Source: Provencibacterium sp. (GTDB lineage: Bacteria > Bacillota > Clostridia > Oscillospirales > Ruminococcaceae). Taken from it: a DNA stretch of 64,000 nucleotides. The notes beneath the pieces were generated by a model, which saw only the letters and a program-made list of their open reading frames with translations, did no database searches and was not told the DNA's origin. Shown here piece after piece: positions 45,899-54,903 of the stretch. Each line of letters opens with the position of its first letter. The first letter of the stretch is position 1. The translations under genes were made by a program, and so were the position numbers. The stretch covers positions 186,001-250,000 of the forward strand of contig JAAWDS010000006.1 of assembly GCA_022793895.1 (NCBI GenBank). Reading direction: 5' to 3'.

Positions 45899-46822
45899 TT
45901 ACAGCTTTTCGATGATGCGCAGCTTGGCGCTGTGCGAGCGCCGGTTGGCCATCTGCTCCTCTTCGCTGGGGAGTATCGGGCGGCGGGTGAGCGTGCGCGC
46001 CTGCGGCGTCCTTCCGCAGATACAGACTGGGCAATCCGGCGGACAAACGCAGCCTTTAGAAAGGGCTGCAAACCTCTGTTTACAGATCCGGTCCTCTAAG
46101 GAATGGAAGGTGATCACCGCAAACCTCCCTCCCGGATTCAAACACTGAAAGGCTTTATCCACTGCTTCCTCCAAAGCCTCCAGCTCCCCGTTTACCGCAA
46201 TGCGCAACGCTTGAAAGGTACGCTTGCAGGGATTCCCTCCGGTGCGGCGCGCCGCCGCCGGAATGGAGGCCCGGACCAGCTCCGCTAACTGGCCGGTCGT
46301 TTCGATGGGCGCTTCATCGCGGGCGCGCACAATATTTTGCGCGATGCGCCGGGCAAAGCGTTCCTCACCATATTCCCGCAAAATCCGCTCCAGCTCTTCA
46401 GCGCTGGCTGTTCCACACAGATCGCGCGCGCTCATTCCCTCGCCGCTCATCCGCATATCCAGCGGCGCATCTGCCGCATAGGAGAACCCTCGTTCCGGAT
46501 TATCCAGTTGGTAGGAGGATACGCCCAAATCTAAGAGGATGCCGTCCACCCCTCCGATCCCCAGCCCTTTTAGGACCGATGGAATATCGCGGAAATCCGC
46601 CCGGATCACCTCGGCCGGCAGCCCTTGAAGGCGTCCGGAGGCAACGCGGACCGCCTCAGGATCTTTATCCAAAGCGATGAGCCGTCCCGTTGTCAGACGG
46701 GAAGCGATCGCCTTAGAGTGTCCGGCGCCTCCGGCTGTCCCATCCAAATAAAGGCCGTCCGCCCGAATGGCCAAGCCTTCTACCGCTTCCCGAAGAAGGA
46801 CGGTAACATGTTCAAATTCCAT
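45899..46822 (-). CDS. rsmH: 16S rRNA m4C1402 methyltransferase
   Basis: RsmH (MraW) methylates C1402 of 16S rRNA with S-adenosylmethionine. The 307-residue protein has FEHVTVLLREAV, YLDGTAGGAGHS (SAM loop), LDLGVSSYQLDNPERGFS and a later RSHSAKLRIIEKL end, all family marks. The start at 46822 has AAAGGATGG upstream. It follows mraZ by 38 bp, the standard dcw head. Confidence 0.97.
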   Translation of the reverse strand: MEFEHVTVLLREAVEGLAIRADGLYLDGTAGGAGHSKAIASRLTTGRLIALDKDPEAVRVASGRLQGLPAEVIRADFRDIPSVLKGLGIGGVDGILLDLGVSSYQLDNPERGFSYAADAPLDMRMSGEGMSARDLCGTASAEELERILREYGEERFARRIAQNIVRARDEAPIETTGQLAELVRASIPAAARRTGGNPCKRTFQALRIAVNGELEALEEAVDKAFQCLNPGGRFAVITFHSLEDRICKQRFAALSKGCVCPPDCPVCICGRTPQARTLTRRPILPSEEEQMANRRSHSAKLRIIEKL

Positions 46823-46860
46823 CTGGCCGTCCATCCTTTCCCATCGGTTTTTGGGTGTCT

Positions 46861-47280
46861 TTAGAAGCCTAATTCATCCATCGCTTCAGCCACCATGTCG
46901 GCCGTCAGTTCGGAGCAGCTCTGATCATAGGTCCCCTTATCCCAAAGCTCCACCCGGTTCGAAGCGCCTATAATCATAATGTCCTTCTGCAAACCGGCAT
47001 ATTCACGCAGGCTCTGCGGGATGAGAATTCTCCCCTGCTTGTCCGGTTCGACTTCTACCGCGCCTGCAAAAAAGAAACGTTGCAGCGAACGGGCCTTGGA
47101 CATCGGCATGCTGTTAATCTTCTGTTCCAGCTTTCCCCACTCCTCCAGCGAGTAGGAGAAAAGGCAGCCGTCCATACCTTTGGTAACAATAAAGCTCTCG
47201 CCAAAGTGGCGCAGCAGCTTGACCGGAAAGTTTACGCGGCCTTTTGCATCCATGGAATGCAGATATTCGCCAATGAGCAT
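46861..47280 (-). CDS. mraZ: Transcriptional regulator MraZ
   Basis: MraZ is a double AbrB-type DNA-binding protein that controls the dcw cluster. The 139-residue protein begins MLIGEYLHSMDAKGRVNFP and has the two signatures GRVNFPVKL and KQGRILIPQSLREYA at the expected spacing. It is the first gene of the cluster. A set of 10-bp spaced boxes is just upstream, so it should bind its own promoter. The start has GGGGGTG, a modest ribosome binding site. Confidence 0.97.
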   Translation of the reverse strand: MLIGEYLHSMDAKGRVNFPVKLLRHFGESFIVTKGMDGCLFSYSLEEWGKLEQKINSMPMSKARSLQRFFFAGAVEVEPDKQGRILIPQSLREYAGLQKDIMIIGASNRVELWDKGTYDQSCSELTADMVAEAMDELGF

Positions 47281-47313
47281 GCCGCCACCCCCGACAAGAT
47301 CTAGGTCTTATAA

Positions 47314-47340
47314 CCCACTTTCCACCACTTTACACCACTG
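47314..47340 (-). promoter_or_regulatory. MraZ binding boxes
   Basis: On the minus strand three AGTGG units recur every 10 bp (AGTGGTGTAA, AGTGGTGGAA, AGTGGGTTAT). This is the known spacing and sequence type of MraZ boxes. They lie just downstream of the mraZ -10, so binding should limit transcription. Confidence 0.85.
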
Positions 47341-47347
47341 TATGTAG

Positions 47348-47376
47348 ATTATACAATCATTTCCATAAAAAAGCAA
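47348..47376 (-). promoter_or_regulatory. Sigma-A promoter of the dcw cluster
   Basis: TTGCTT (-35, 47371-47376) and TATAAT (-10, 47348-47353) with 17 bp between, on the minus strand, 68 bp before the mraZ start. Confidence 0.8.
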
Positions 47377-47556
47377 GCCATAAATAAACCGGCCAGGCAA
47401 GATATATTTTCCATTTCTCTCCTTTTTTCGTTCCTTTTTATCTTAAAAAACAATCAATCTCCCAATGGAAAGCCGCTCATTCAGGAATTATTTACAAAAA
47501 TATCGGCTGGAAAGGCTTCATCTATAGGAAGAGAACAGCGCCTTTTTAAAAACTAA

Positions 47557-47594
47557 AAGAGGGGCGTTGCAAAGTACTTTGCAACGCCCCTCTT
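47557..47594 (-). terminator. GCGTTGCA-type palindromic terminator, copy 2
   Basis: A perfect 38-bp palindrome (AAGAGGGGCGTTGCAAAGT and its complement, no loop bases left over). On the minus strand it is followed by TTTAGTTTTT. It terminates the ComEA-like operon and shares its core with hairpins at 2505 and 62787. Confidence 0.85.
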
Positions 47595-47628
47595 GGGGAA
47601 CTACCACCGGCCCTTTGGGAACCAGATT

Positions 47629-47767
47629 TTATCCGCAATCTGCAAACAAAACCGCGGCTTTTTCAATTTCTTCCAGGCAGCTATGTTTGGCAGAGGCTGC
47701 CTGCATCCAAATCGTTAGCAGCGCTTCTCTTGTGAAAAGGGCTCCGCTTTCCTCACAAATCCAGATG
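47629..47767 (-). pseudogene. Possible remnant reading frame after the ComEA-like gene
   Basis: On the minus strand, in a frame shifted from the ComEA-like gene, 45 sense codons run without a canonical start before a TAA at 47629-47631. They encode a plausible helical peptide (GALFTREALLTIWMQAASAK then HSCLEEIEKAAVLFADCG). The codon use looks coding-like, but there is no ATG, GTG or TTG near its front and no good ribosome binding site. It could be a decayed gene, a chance frame, or a downstream part read after a frameshift. Confidence 0.25.
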
Positions 47768-48145
47768 GTCTTTTAGCTTCTCATATGTCTTTTCGCCAAT
47801 CCCTTTTACTTCCATCAGCTCCTTCCGGCTGCGGAAGCGGCCGTTCTCTTGCCGATAAGCCACAATGGCATCCGCCAGCTTCTCCCCTACTCCCGGCAGG
47901 CTTTGAAGCTCCGCCGCCGAAGCGGTATTAATGTTGATTCGAAAAGAACCGGCATCGGTAAAATAGGGCGTTTCCAAGAGCCCAGCCCCATTCTCCACCA
48001 GCTGCTCATAGACGGGCAGCGCCGGACAGGCCGGAAGAAGGTCCGGCGCACGAACCGCATTGAACCCCACCGTACAAAAGCCGGCCACGAATGCGGCTGC
48101 CAAAAGCCCATGATAAAGCCGGGAGTCCATTCTGTCCTTCTTCAT
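47753..48145 (-). CDS. ComEA-like helix-hairpin-helix DNA-binding protein
   Basis: A 130-residue protein with an N-terminal membrane segment at about residues 11-31 and a C-terminal helix-hairpin-helix pair. ININTASAAELQSLPGVGEKLADAIVAYRQENG and VKGIGEKTYEKL are the family signature, as in ComEA, which binds DNA at the cell surface during uptake. It is shorter than Bacillus ComEA, without the extended linker. The ATG at 48145 overlaps the stop of the preceding gene by four bases, so the two are translationally coupled. Confidence 0.82.
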   Translation of the reverse strand: MKKDRMDSRLYHGLLAAAFVAGFCTVGFNAVRAPDLLPACPALPVYEQLVENGAGLLETPYFTDAGSFRININTASAAELQSLPGVGEKLADAIVAYRQENGRFRSRKELMEVKGIGEKTYEKLKDHLDL

Positions 48146-48783
48146 TTGAAGGGAATCCTTTCAATCTTGCCGGAGGAAAAATCCCAAAAGCGGCGATAGG
48201 CTTCATTTCCCAACTCGATAAAGTACGAATCCCGATCCTTTCCGCAGAGCTTGGCAAATCCGTTGCCAACCCCCTGATTGTCCGCTAAACAAAGCCGGTA
48301 GATGGTATCCGCCACATTGTCGTTAATACTACGGTAAATGCCTTCATCGGTGTTCTCGATCGTTTCAGAAAAGCTGTGGAGAACGGTATCGGCTAAAATC
48401 GAGTTGTCGATCCGCTTGGCAACGGCGCTGCGCACCGCTAAGGCATATAAAAAGCAGAGCGGCTCCCGGTTCTCTTCTCCCAAGCCGTCGAACATCTCAG
48501 CATCGCCGCGCAAAAGGGGCTTTGCCAGCTCCTCTCCTAAGCGGTTCGCCATAAAAATATTGCCATTCTCCTTATGACGGCGGAATTCTTTCGCTACCGA
48601 CTCTCCCATGTCCGGGAAGGCGCGCAGGCTAGCGGAAGGAGTGCCGGTAACAATCCGTATATCCTCATCCGGCAGGCAGAACGCGAGCCGCCCCTTCCAG
48701 CTTGTCCAGGCATATTCCCACAGCCGCGCGCCCAGCAGAACAAAAAGCAGCAGCGCAGCGGCCGTTAAACCGCTATCCACCAT
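48142..48783 (-). CDS. Membrane-anchored protein of unknown function
   Basis: A 213-residue protein with one hydrophobic segment at residues 6-22 (LTAAALLLFVLLGARLW) and a soluble helical C-terminal domain rich in Glu, Arg and Asn. No named motif was recognised. Its stop overlaps the ComEA-like start, so the two proteins are coupled and may act together, for instance in DNA uptake, but that is inference. GGAGGTAAAAGG lies upstream of ATG at 48783. Confidence 0.7.
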   Translation of the reverse strand: MVDSGLTAAALLLFVLLGARLWEYAWTSWKGRLAFCLPDEDIRIVTGTPSASLRAFPDMGESVAKEFRRHKENGNIFMANRLGEELAKPLLRGDAEMFDGLGEENREPLCFLYALAVRSAVAKRIDNSILADTVLHSFSETIENTDEGIYRSINDNVADTIYRLCLADNQGVGNGFAKLCGKDRDSYFIELGNEAYRRFWDFSSGKIERIPFK

Positions 48784-48839
48784 CCTTTTACCTCCTCAAA
48801 CCTTTTGATTGGCGGCACAGCCGAAACCGGCGGCCGCCC

Positions 48840-49094
48840 CTATCTTTCCAACGCTTTGCGCAGCGCCACCGAAAGCTGATCCGGGCAGGAGGTCTCCTTC
48901 GCCCCGCAGCGGATGCCGCTGGCAATCGCAATCACCTCCTGCGCCTTGCGGCCCAATGCCAGCTTGGCCACGCCCTGCGTATTTCCAGAGCAGCCGCCCA
49001 AAAATTCCACCTTGGTGATCCGATCCTGATCATCCAGCTCAACGGTGATCTCCCTGGAACAAACGCCTCTCGGCTTATAAGTGTAGCTTCTCAT
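48840..49094 (-). CDS. TSCPD-domain protein of the TIGR03905 type
   Basis: An 84-residue protein. The TSCPD motif appears as ETSCPDQL near residue 67, and GVCSREITVELDD and FLGGCSGNTQGV hold further cysteines. This matches a small family related to the C-terminal tail of certain ribonucleotide reductases. Its function is not known; metal or nucleotide binding is likely. The ATG at 49094 is preceded by AAAGGAAGTTATAAAG. It lies 56 bp from the membrane protein gene, likely the same strand unit. Confidence 0.85.
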   Translation of the reverse strand: MRSYTYKPRGVCSREITVELDDQDRITKVEFLGGCSGNTQGVAKLALGRKAQEVIAIASGIRCGAKETSCPDQLSVALRKALER

Positions 49095-49186
49095 CTTTAT
49101 AACTTCCTTTCTTTTAGGAGCCTTCCATTTCCACGCAGAAGGGGAAACAGCCGGTCTCCAAAAACGTATTACATTTTTATTCTAGG

Positions 49187-50017
49187 CTACCGGCCATGCT
49201 TGTACTGAAACAGGCGGCTGACCGCCTCCGCAGGCGCCAGGCAGGTTCCCAGCGGATTGGGAGACGGCGAATACCCGCCATGAAAATCTGTCCCGCCTGT
49301 CGGAACCAAGCCATAATTTTTACAGATAGCCAGCAACCGTTCCCGATCGTCCGCGCTGTTGCGCGGATGATAGACCTCGATTCCCTGAATCCGGCCTTCG
49401 GCCGCAAGCCGTTCACAGAGATCCGCCTGCCCCTGTTCGCCGGGATGGGCAATCACCGCGCTCCCCTGCGCATCTCGTACCAAGTCGAGCGCCGTATCCA
49501 AAGAAGGATATTCAAACCGAACCCGGCAGCTCCCATTTTTACCAAACAGCTCCTCGTAGAGCCGCCCATAGACCCTATCGGCGTAACCCAGGTCGGCCAG
49601 CGCATGCATAATATGCACACGGTAAATCGACTGGCTTTGGGCATAATACTTCGCCGCCTGCTCCTCGGTCAGCGGGAAAAAGCGCATTACCTGCCGGATC
49701 ATCTCTTTCCCCGCAGCCGTGCGCCGGTCAAGCGTCGTTTTCAAGAGCCCCTCTAAACGATCGGGCTTCTGTGGAAGATAGCAGAGCAGATGCACCGGCT
49801 TTCCGCTCCCGGTATCGGTGCAGGAGATCTCCACGCCCGGCACTACTTCCAAGCCATAGCGTTTTCCCAATACCTGCGCGCGGGTAACGCCCGCGAGCGT
49901 ATCATGATCGGTCAGCGCTATGGCCGATAAGCCCGCGCGCTTTGCAAAAAAGACCACCTCATCCATTCCAAGGCTGCCGTCCGACATCCGGCTGTGACAA
50001 TGTAGATCCGCAATCAA
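49187..50017 (-). CDS. PHP-domain metal-dependent phosphoesterase
   Basis: A 276-residue PHP protein, TTG start. The N-terminal IADLHCHSRMSDGSL is the first metal motif, ALTDHDTLAGV the second, and VPGVEISC, AHPGEQG and the C-terminal TGGTDFHGGYSP supply the rest of the metal ligands. Similar YciV/RNase-AM-type proteins act on small RNA ends or 3',5'-nucleotide phosphates; the substrate cannot be assigned. The gene stands alone between the TSCPD gene and pgsA. Confidence 0.88.
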   Translation of the reverse strand: MIADLHCHSRMSDGSLGMDEVVFFAKRAGLSAIALTDHDTLAGVTRAQVLGKRYGLEVVPGVEISCTDTGSGKPVHLLCYLPQKPDRLEGLLKTTLDRRTAAGKEMIRQVMRFFPLTEEQAAKYYAQSQSIYRVHIMHALADLGYADRVYGRLYEELFGKNGSCRVRFEYPSLDTALDLVRDAQGSAVIAHPGEQGQADLCERLAAEGRIQGIEVYHPRNSADDRERLLAICKNYGLVPTGGTDFHGGYSPSPNPLGTCLAPAEAVSRLFQYKHGR

Positions 50018-50182
50018 CTCGCAATTCCCCCTTTTTCTTTAACCTATGAGTTGTCCGCTCCAGTTATACCCTGTTTGGCGGCAGGAAAACAGGACAGGCA
50101 AGGGAAATTCTTGAGTTGTCGATAGCCAGGGTGTCTTTCCTTCGCGCGTACAGCGCGTCCGTTTCCTTATCCGCCCTTCCTC

Positions 50183-50737
50183 TCAGCAGTCCTTGAGAAC
50201 CTCCCGGTTCTTCCAGAGATAATTCACCCCCGAAATGAGGGTCAGCGCCGTAACAATCCCCATACAAACGGCGTTAAAAATCCTTGCGCCGGGCACGGCA
50301 ACGCCCATATCTCCCAACGAGAGCAGCAGCAGCGCCGCTGAAATCCAAACCATCTGGCTGACCGTTTTATATTTCCCCCACCGATCCGCCGCAATGACAA
50401 GCCCCTTCGGAGCCGCCACCAGGCGCAACGACGTTACCAAAAATTCCCGGCTGATCAGGATGATGACCACCAGCGCCGGCGCAACTGCGCAGCTCATAAG
50501 ACAAACGAGAGCGCTCACAACCAGCAGCTTATCCGCCAGCGGATCCATGAACTTGCCGAAATCGGTTATCAGGTTCCGGCTGCGGGCGATCCGCCCGTCC
50601 AGCAGATCGGTGAACGAAGCCGCGATGAATACCGCCAGCGCCCAGAAATAATGGCCGGGAAAAAGGAGAAAGAAAAAGAGCAGGAACACCGGAATCAACG
50701 CTACCCGCAATAGGGTAAGCCGGTTAGGCAGGTTCAT
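50183..50737 (-). CDS. pgsA: CDP-diacylglycerol--glycerol-3-phosphate phosphatidyltransferase
   Basis: PgsA makes phosphatidylglycerol phosphate for anionic membrane lipids. The 184-residue membrane protein has four to six helices and the CDP-alcohol motif DGRIARSRNLITDFGKFMDPLADK, with its catalytic Asp residues at the expected spacing (D..G..AR..G...D...D). The ATG at 50737 overlaps the rimO stop by four bases, so both are translated from one message. Confidence 0.95.
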   Translation of the reverse strand: MNLPNRLTLLRVALIPVFLLFFFLLFPGHYFWALAVFIAASFTDLLDGRIARSRNLITDFGKFMDPLADKLLVVSALVCLMSCAVAPALVVIILISREFLVTSLRLVAAPKGLVIAADRWGKYKTVSQMVWISAALLLLSLGDMGVAVPGARIFNAVCMGIVTALTLISGVNYLWKNREVLKDC

Positions 50738-52077
50738 TCCGCCGCCTCCCCCGCTACCGTGCCATAGAGATCGCAGTCAATGGTATCCTCAATGCGCACC
50801 GGCACAAAATCACCGATGCTCAAAGGGCTGTCGCTTTGAAAGAAGGTTTTGGTGTCAATGTCCGGCGCATCCATATAGCTGCGGCCAAAATAGCTCCCGG
50901 CGTACCGGTCGTAGCCCTCTACCGCCACCTCTAAGGTTTGTCCAATTTTGGAACGGTTAAAGCGGTCCATGATCTCCATCTGCTGGTCCATGATGACCTC
51001 GCAGCGGCGGCTCTTCCGCTCGCCGTCCAACTGGCCGTCAAACTCTGCGGCGGGAGTCCCCTCTTCAGGAGAATAGGCAAAACAGCCTAAACGTTCAAAC
51101 TGCATCCGGCGCGCAAAATCGCAAAGCTCTTCAAACTGTTCTTCCGTCTCCCCAGGAAAACCGCAGATGAGAGTGGTGCGCAGTACTACGCCCGGAATCC
51201 CAGCGCGGAGCTTCCCGACCAGCGCCTCCAGCGCCTCCCTCCCGCCCGGACGGTTCATCCGCCGCAGAATCTCATGGTTACAGTGCTGAATAGGCATATC
51301 GATATAGGGGACTATCTTTTCCCTCTGCTCGGCCATCAGCGCGATCAGCTCATCGCTAATGCGCTCAGGGTAGAGGTAAAGCAGGCGTATCCAACGTATG
51401 CCGTCAATTTTGCACAGCTCCCGGAGCAAGCTGCACAGCCGGGGCTTCCCATAGAGATCCTCCCCATAGCGGGTGGGATCCTGCGCGACAATGTTTATCT
51501 CCCGCACCCCATGGTGCGCCAGCCACCAGCCTTCCGCCACCACATCCTCTATCGCACGGGACCGGTAGTCCCCGCGGATCATCGGGATAGCGCAATAGGA
51601 GCAGCGGTTGGAGCAGCCGTCTGCAATTTTAAGGTACGCGAAAAAGGGCAGGTTGGAGATTATCCGCTCTCCCGAAAGAGGCAGGTCCCTCTTATCGCCA
51701 AATTCAACGACCGTTTCCCCCTTCAGCGCGCGCTCAATAGCGGATACGATCTCGCTGTTCTTCCCTATTCCCAGGATAACATCCGCCTCAGGGATCTCCT
51801 TCGCCACCTCTTCGCGGTAGCGCTCAGACAGGCAGCCCGTCACGACTACCGCCTTGATGCGCCCTTCCTTCTTCAGCGTACAGAATTCCAAAATATTTTC
51901 GATCGATTCCCGCTTGGCCTCTTCGATAAAACCGCAGGTGTTAATGATCACCACATCGCACATCCCGCTGTCGGTGCAAAGCTCATACCCGCCCTTACGG
52001 ATAAGCGAAAGCATAATCTCACTGTCCACCTGGTTCTTGGAGCAGCCAAGAGAAACCATCCCTACCTTAATTGCCAT
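50734..52077 (-). CDS. rimO: Ribosomal protein S12 methylthiotransferase
   Basis: RimO adds a methylthio group to Asp of ribosomal protein S12. The 447-residue radical SAM enzyme starts VGMVSLGCSKNQVDSEIMLSLI, the N-terminal cluster-binding signature of the MiaB/RimO family. GCSNRCSYC is the radical SAM CxxxCxxC loop. The C-terminal TRAM domain is at about residues 370-440. Family position MVSLGCSKNQVD favours RimO over MiaB. It is coupled with pgsA. Confidence 0.95.
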   Translation of the reverse strand: MAIKVGMVSLGCSKNQVDSEIMLSLIRKGGYELCTDSGMCDVVIINTCGFIEEAKRESIENILEFCTLKKEGRIKAVVVTGCLSERYREEVAKEIPEADVILGIGKNSEIVSAIERALKGETVVEFGDKRDLPLSGERIISNLPFFAYLKIADGCSNRCSYCAIPMIRGDYRSRAIEDVVAEGWWLAHHGVREINIVAQDPTRYGEDLYGKPRLCSLLRELCKIDGIRWIRLLYLYPERISDELIALMAEQREKIVPYIDMPIQHCNHEILRRMNRPGGREALEALVGKLRAGIPGVVLRTTLICGFPGETEEQFEELCDFARRMQFERLGCFAYSPEEGTPAAEFDGQLDGERKSRRCEVIMDQQMEIMDRFNRSKIGQTLEVAVEGYDRYAGSYFGRSYMDAPDIDTKTFFQSDSPLSIGDFVPVRIEDTIDCDLYGTVAGEAAE

Positions 52078-52287
52078 CGGCGCATCGTGCCTTTCTATAC
52101 CAATTCAGTTTCTATTTTACCATTTTTTATTACAATACGCAAGCACTCCCCGACGCCTTTTCTATGGCTGAATATACACAACATTCCTCTTTTCAAATGT
52201 TAGAAATTATGGTAGAATTATTTCCATATGACGAATCCGATATCCGCTTGCTTCAAAGGGCTGTTGAAAGAGAGGTACCAAATAGAC

Positions 52288-54903
52288 ATGGAGCAAAGTG
52301 CTAAAGAAATTCATGTGAATAGATGGCAGATTTTGGTGGCCGGATGCGTCCTATTCGCCCTCGCCGCCATCGGCGTCATTTTTCTTACAAACGAGATTGA
52401 ACAGGAAATCCGAGCTTCCTCCCAAAACTCCCTCCAAGAAATTTTGGAGGTAATCGTCAACAATACCGACGAGATGTTGGAACGGGATGAAAATATATTA
52501 GACCGGTGGGCAAGGGTGCTCGAAAAGATCCCGGCAGAGGCCATTGGATCCTATTTGCATTATATCGAAAAGGATGAGCAGCTAGCTTCCCTTGCTTTCG
52601 TCAAAGCCGGAGAGGATACCGGAATCACCAACACAGGAGAGGTATACCGCCCGGAAACGCACGCCTTTTCCGGACAGAGAAAGATCGGGGATACCCTGAT
52701 GTCCGATCCCTATATGGGGGACGTAGGCGCATGGTGTTATAGCCTGACTACCCCGCTCGAACAGAACGGCGTAGTCATCGGCGCCCTTTATGCCGAGTTT
52801 ATTTATGACAGCTACCGGGATGTCATCCCCCAAGAGTTTTACTCCGGCGACGGCATCATCTATATGATGGACGCTGTTTCCAAACGCTTTGTGGTATTGC
52901 CTAAGCATCTGGCCGGCACAAAGGGCGGCAACAAAAACCTCGATTTTTTTCTGGAATTTAATTCCGTTACCGACCAAGAGCTCATCCGTCAGATTAACGA
53001 GGGCTTGGAGCATGGCGATCAGATGCTCATCCGTCTTCCGTTGGTAAGAAAAGATTCTTATATGTATTTCTGGCCTACTAAGGAGGGGAAGCACTATCTG
53101 GTAGGCTTCGTTCCCGAAGACAGCATCACCCGCGTATCGAATTCGGTAGCCTTAACGGTCCATCTTCTGGTTGGAATGCTGTTCTTAATCTTTGCAAGCC
53201 TGGTCTCCTTTTACGCCCTCTATCGCTGGTATACCGGAAGGATAGAGACGGAGCGCGCCAGGGAGCAGGAGGAACATACCCAGCGCCTGCAAGATGCGCT
53301 GGCCTCTGCCGAGTCCGCCAACCAATCCAAATCCACTTTTTTATCCAATATGAGCCATGACATCCGCACGCCTATGAACGCCATCATTGGATTCTCCACC
53401 TTGCTTATGCGGGACGCGGAGAATCCGCAGAAGGTCCGGGAATATACCCGAAAGGTGTCCGCCTCCAGCCAGCACCTGCTCAGTCTCATCAACGATGTGC
53501 TGGATATGAGCAAAATCGAAAGCGGCAAGATGGTCCTCAATATCAACGAATTTGAACTGGCGGATATCATCATGGCTGTGGACACCGTCATCCGGCCTCA
53601 AGCCGCCGCCAAAAAACAGACGCTGGACATCTCTGTAACCGGCCTACAGCACGAACATCTGTTAGGGGATGAGACCCGCATCAATCAAATCTTAATCAAC
53701 CTGCTCTCCAACGCTGTGAAATATACCCAGGAGGGAGGGCATATTGAATTTCGTATCCAGGGCCTAGGCGCATCGGCTGGACAGACCTCCGATAAGTTCC
53801 AGGGGTTGAAAATCATCGTAAAAGATAACGGCTATGGGATGAAACCGGAATTCTGCGAACGGATCTTCGACGCCTTCTCCCGCGCCGAAAACAGCACCAC
53901 CAACAAGGTGCAGGGCACCGGCCTTGGAATGGCGATTACCAAGAACACCGTCGAGATGATGGGCGGCACCATTCATGTGGAAAGTGAATATGGTAAAGGT
54001 AGTACCTTTACTGTCCGGCTGGAGCTGCGCATTCCTGAAACGGGGACAGATACCGCGTTTTGGAAGTCCCACGGCATTTCCACCATTCTGGTGGTGGATG
54101 ATGAAGAGGAGATTTGTGAGAGCATCGCCGCTCTTATGGCGGATTCCGGCGTGAAGGTGGAGTCTTTTCTGAGCGGCGAGGAAGCTCTCCTGCACTTAGA
54201 AAAGAATCGGTATGATATCATCCTGCTGGATTGGAAGATGCCGGGGATGGACGGAGCGGAAACGGCCGAAAGGATCCATCAGATCCTTTCAGAGCGCGTT
54301 CCCATTCTGGTACTCACTGCCTATGATTGGATGGATATTGAAGAAGAGGCCCGCCAGGCGGGGATTGACGGTTTCTTGCAGAAGCCCTTTTTTGTGGCTA
54401 ACTTCAAAGCAAAGCTGGAGGAGGTACAGGCTAAATGCTCCGGCGGCTCTCTCCCAAGCAGCCAGCCCCCCGACGCCTTAACCGGCAAATATTTCTTAGT
54501 TGCAGAGGACAACGAACTCAACGCCGAAATTTTAAGCGAGCTGTTGGAGATGCAGGAGGCCACCTGCCGGATTGTAGAGAACGGCCAATTGGCAGTGGAA
54601 GAATTTCAAAAGGCTCCCGCCGGAACCTACGACGCTATTTTAATGGATGTACAAATGCCGGTAATGGACGGCTATACCGCCGCCCGCAACATTCGCGGGA
54701 TGAGCGAAAGCCGTCCGGACGCCGGAACCATCCCCATTCTTGCCATGACGGCCAACGCTTTTACCGAGGATGTGACAGCCGCTTTGAACGCCGGGATGAA
54801 TGCCCATGTAGCAAAGCCTATCAATATCAGCCTGCTTAACGAAACCCTGACCTCTGTTATAAACTTGCAGAATAAGGAGGATACCGGTGCATCCATATCG
54901 TAA
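52288..54903 (+). CDS. Hybrid sensor histidine kinase with two receiver domains
   Basis: An 871-residue signalling protein. Membrane helices at about residues 13-35 and 290-315 enclose an extracellular Cache-type sensor of about 250 residues. Then come a dimerisation domain with SHDIRTPMNAII (His357) and an ATPase domain (LLSNAVKYT, DNGYGM, GTGLGMAI). Two receivers follow, with Asp648 in LLDWKMPGMDG and Asp787 in LMDVQMPVMDG as phosphoacceptors. There is no output DNA-binding domain. The start at 52288 follows AGAGAGGTACC; an upstream frame from 52228 is possible. The stop overlaps the next gene, so the two are translationally coupled. Confidence 0.9.
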   Translation: MEQSAKEIHVNRWQILVAGCVLFALAAIGVIFLTNEIEQEIRASSQNSLQEILEVIVNNTDEMLERDENILDRWARVLEKIPAEAIGSYLHYIEKDEQLASLAFVKAGEDTGITNTGEVYRPETHAFSGQRKIGDTLMSDPYMGDVGAWCYSLTTPLEQNGVVIGALYAEFIYDSYRDVIPQEFYSGDGIIYMMDAVSKRFVVLPKHLAGTKGGNKNLDFFLEFNSVTDQELIRQINEGLEHGDQMLIRLPLVRKDSYMYFWPTKEGKHYLVGFVPEDSITRVSNSVALTVHLLVGMLFLIFASLVSFYALYRWYTGRIETERAREQEEHTQRLQDALASAESANQSKSTFLSNMSHDIRTPMNAIIGFSTLLMRDAENPQKVREYTRKVSASSQHLLSLINDVLDMSKIESGKMVLNINEFELADIIMAVDTVIRPQAAAKKQTLDISVTGLQHEHLLGDETRINQILINLLSNAVKYTQEGGHIEFRIQGLGASAGQTSDKFQGLKIIVKDNGYGMKPEFCERIFDAFSRAENSTTNKVQGTGLGMAITKNTVEMMGGTIHVESEYGKGSTFTVRLELRIPETGTDTAFWKSHGISTILVVDDEEEICESIAALMADSGVKVESFLSGEEALLHLEKNRYDIILLDWKMPGMDGAETAERIHQILSERVPILVLTAYDWMDIEEEARQAGIDGFLQKPFFVANFKAKLEEVQAKCSGGSLPSSQPPDALTGKYFLVAEDNELNAEILSELLEMQEATCRIVENGQLAVEEFQKAPAGTYDAILMDVQMPVMDGYTAARNIRGMSESRPDAGTIPILAMTANAFTEDVTAALNAGMNAHVAKPINISLLNETLTSVINLQNKEDTGASIS

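Larger units (their letters stand above)
47281..47752. other. Intergenic region between mraZ and the ComEA-like gene
   Basis: A 472-bp spacer. It contains the MraZ boxes and mraZ promoter (47314-47376), AT-rich sequence to about 47520, and the palindromic terminator at 47557-47594. The stretch 47629-47767 on the minus strand has a suggestive but startless reading frame, reported separately as an uncertain remnant. Confidence 0.6.
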
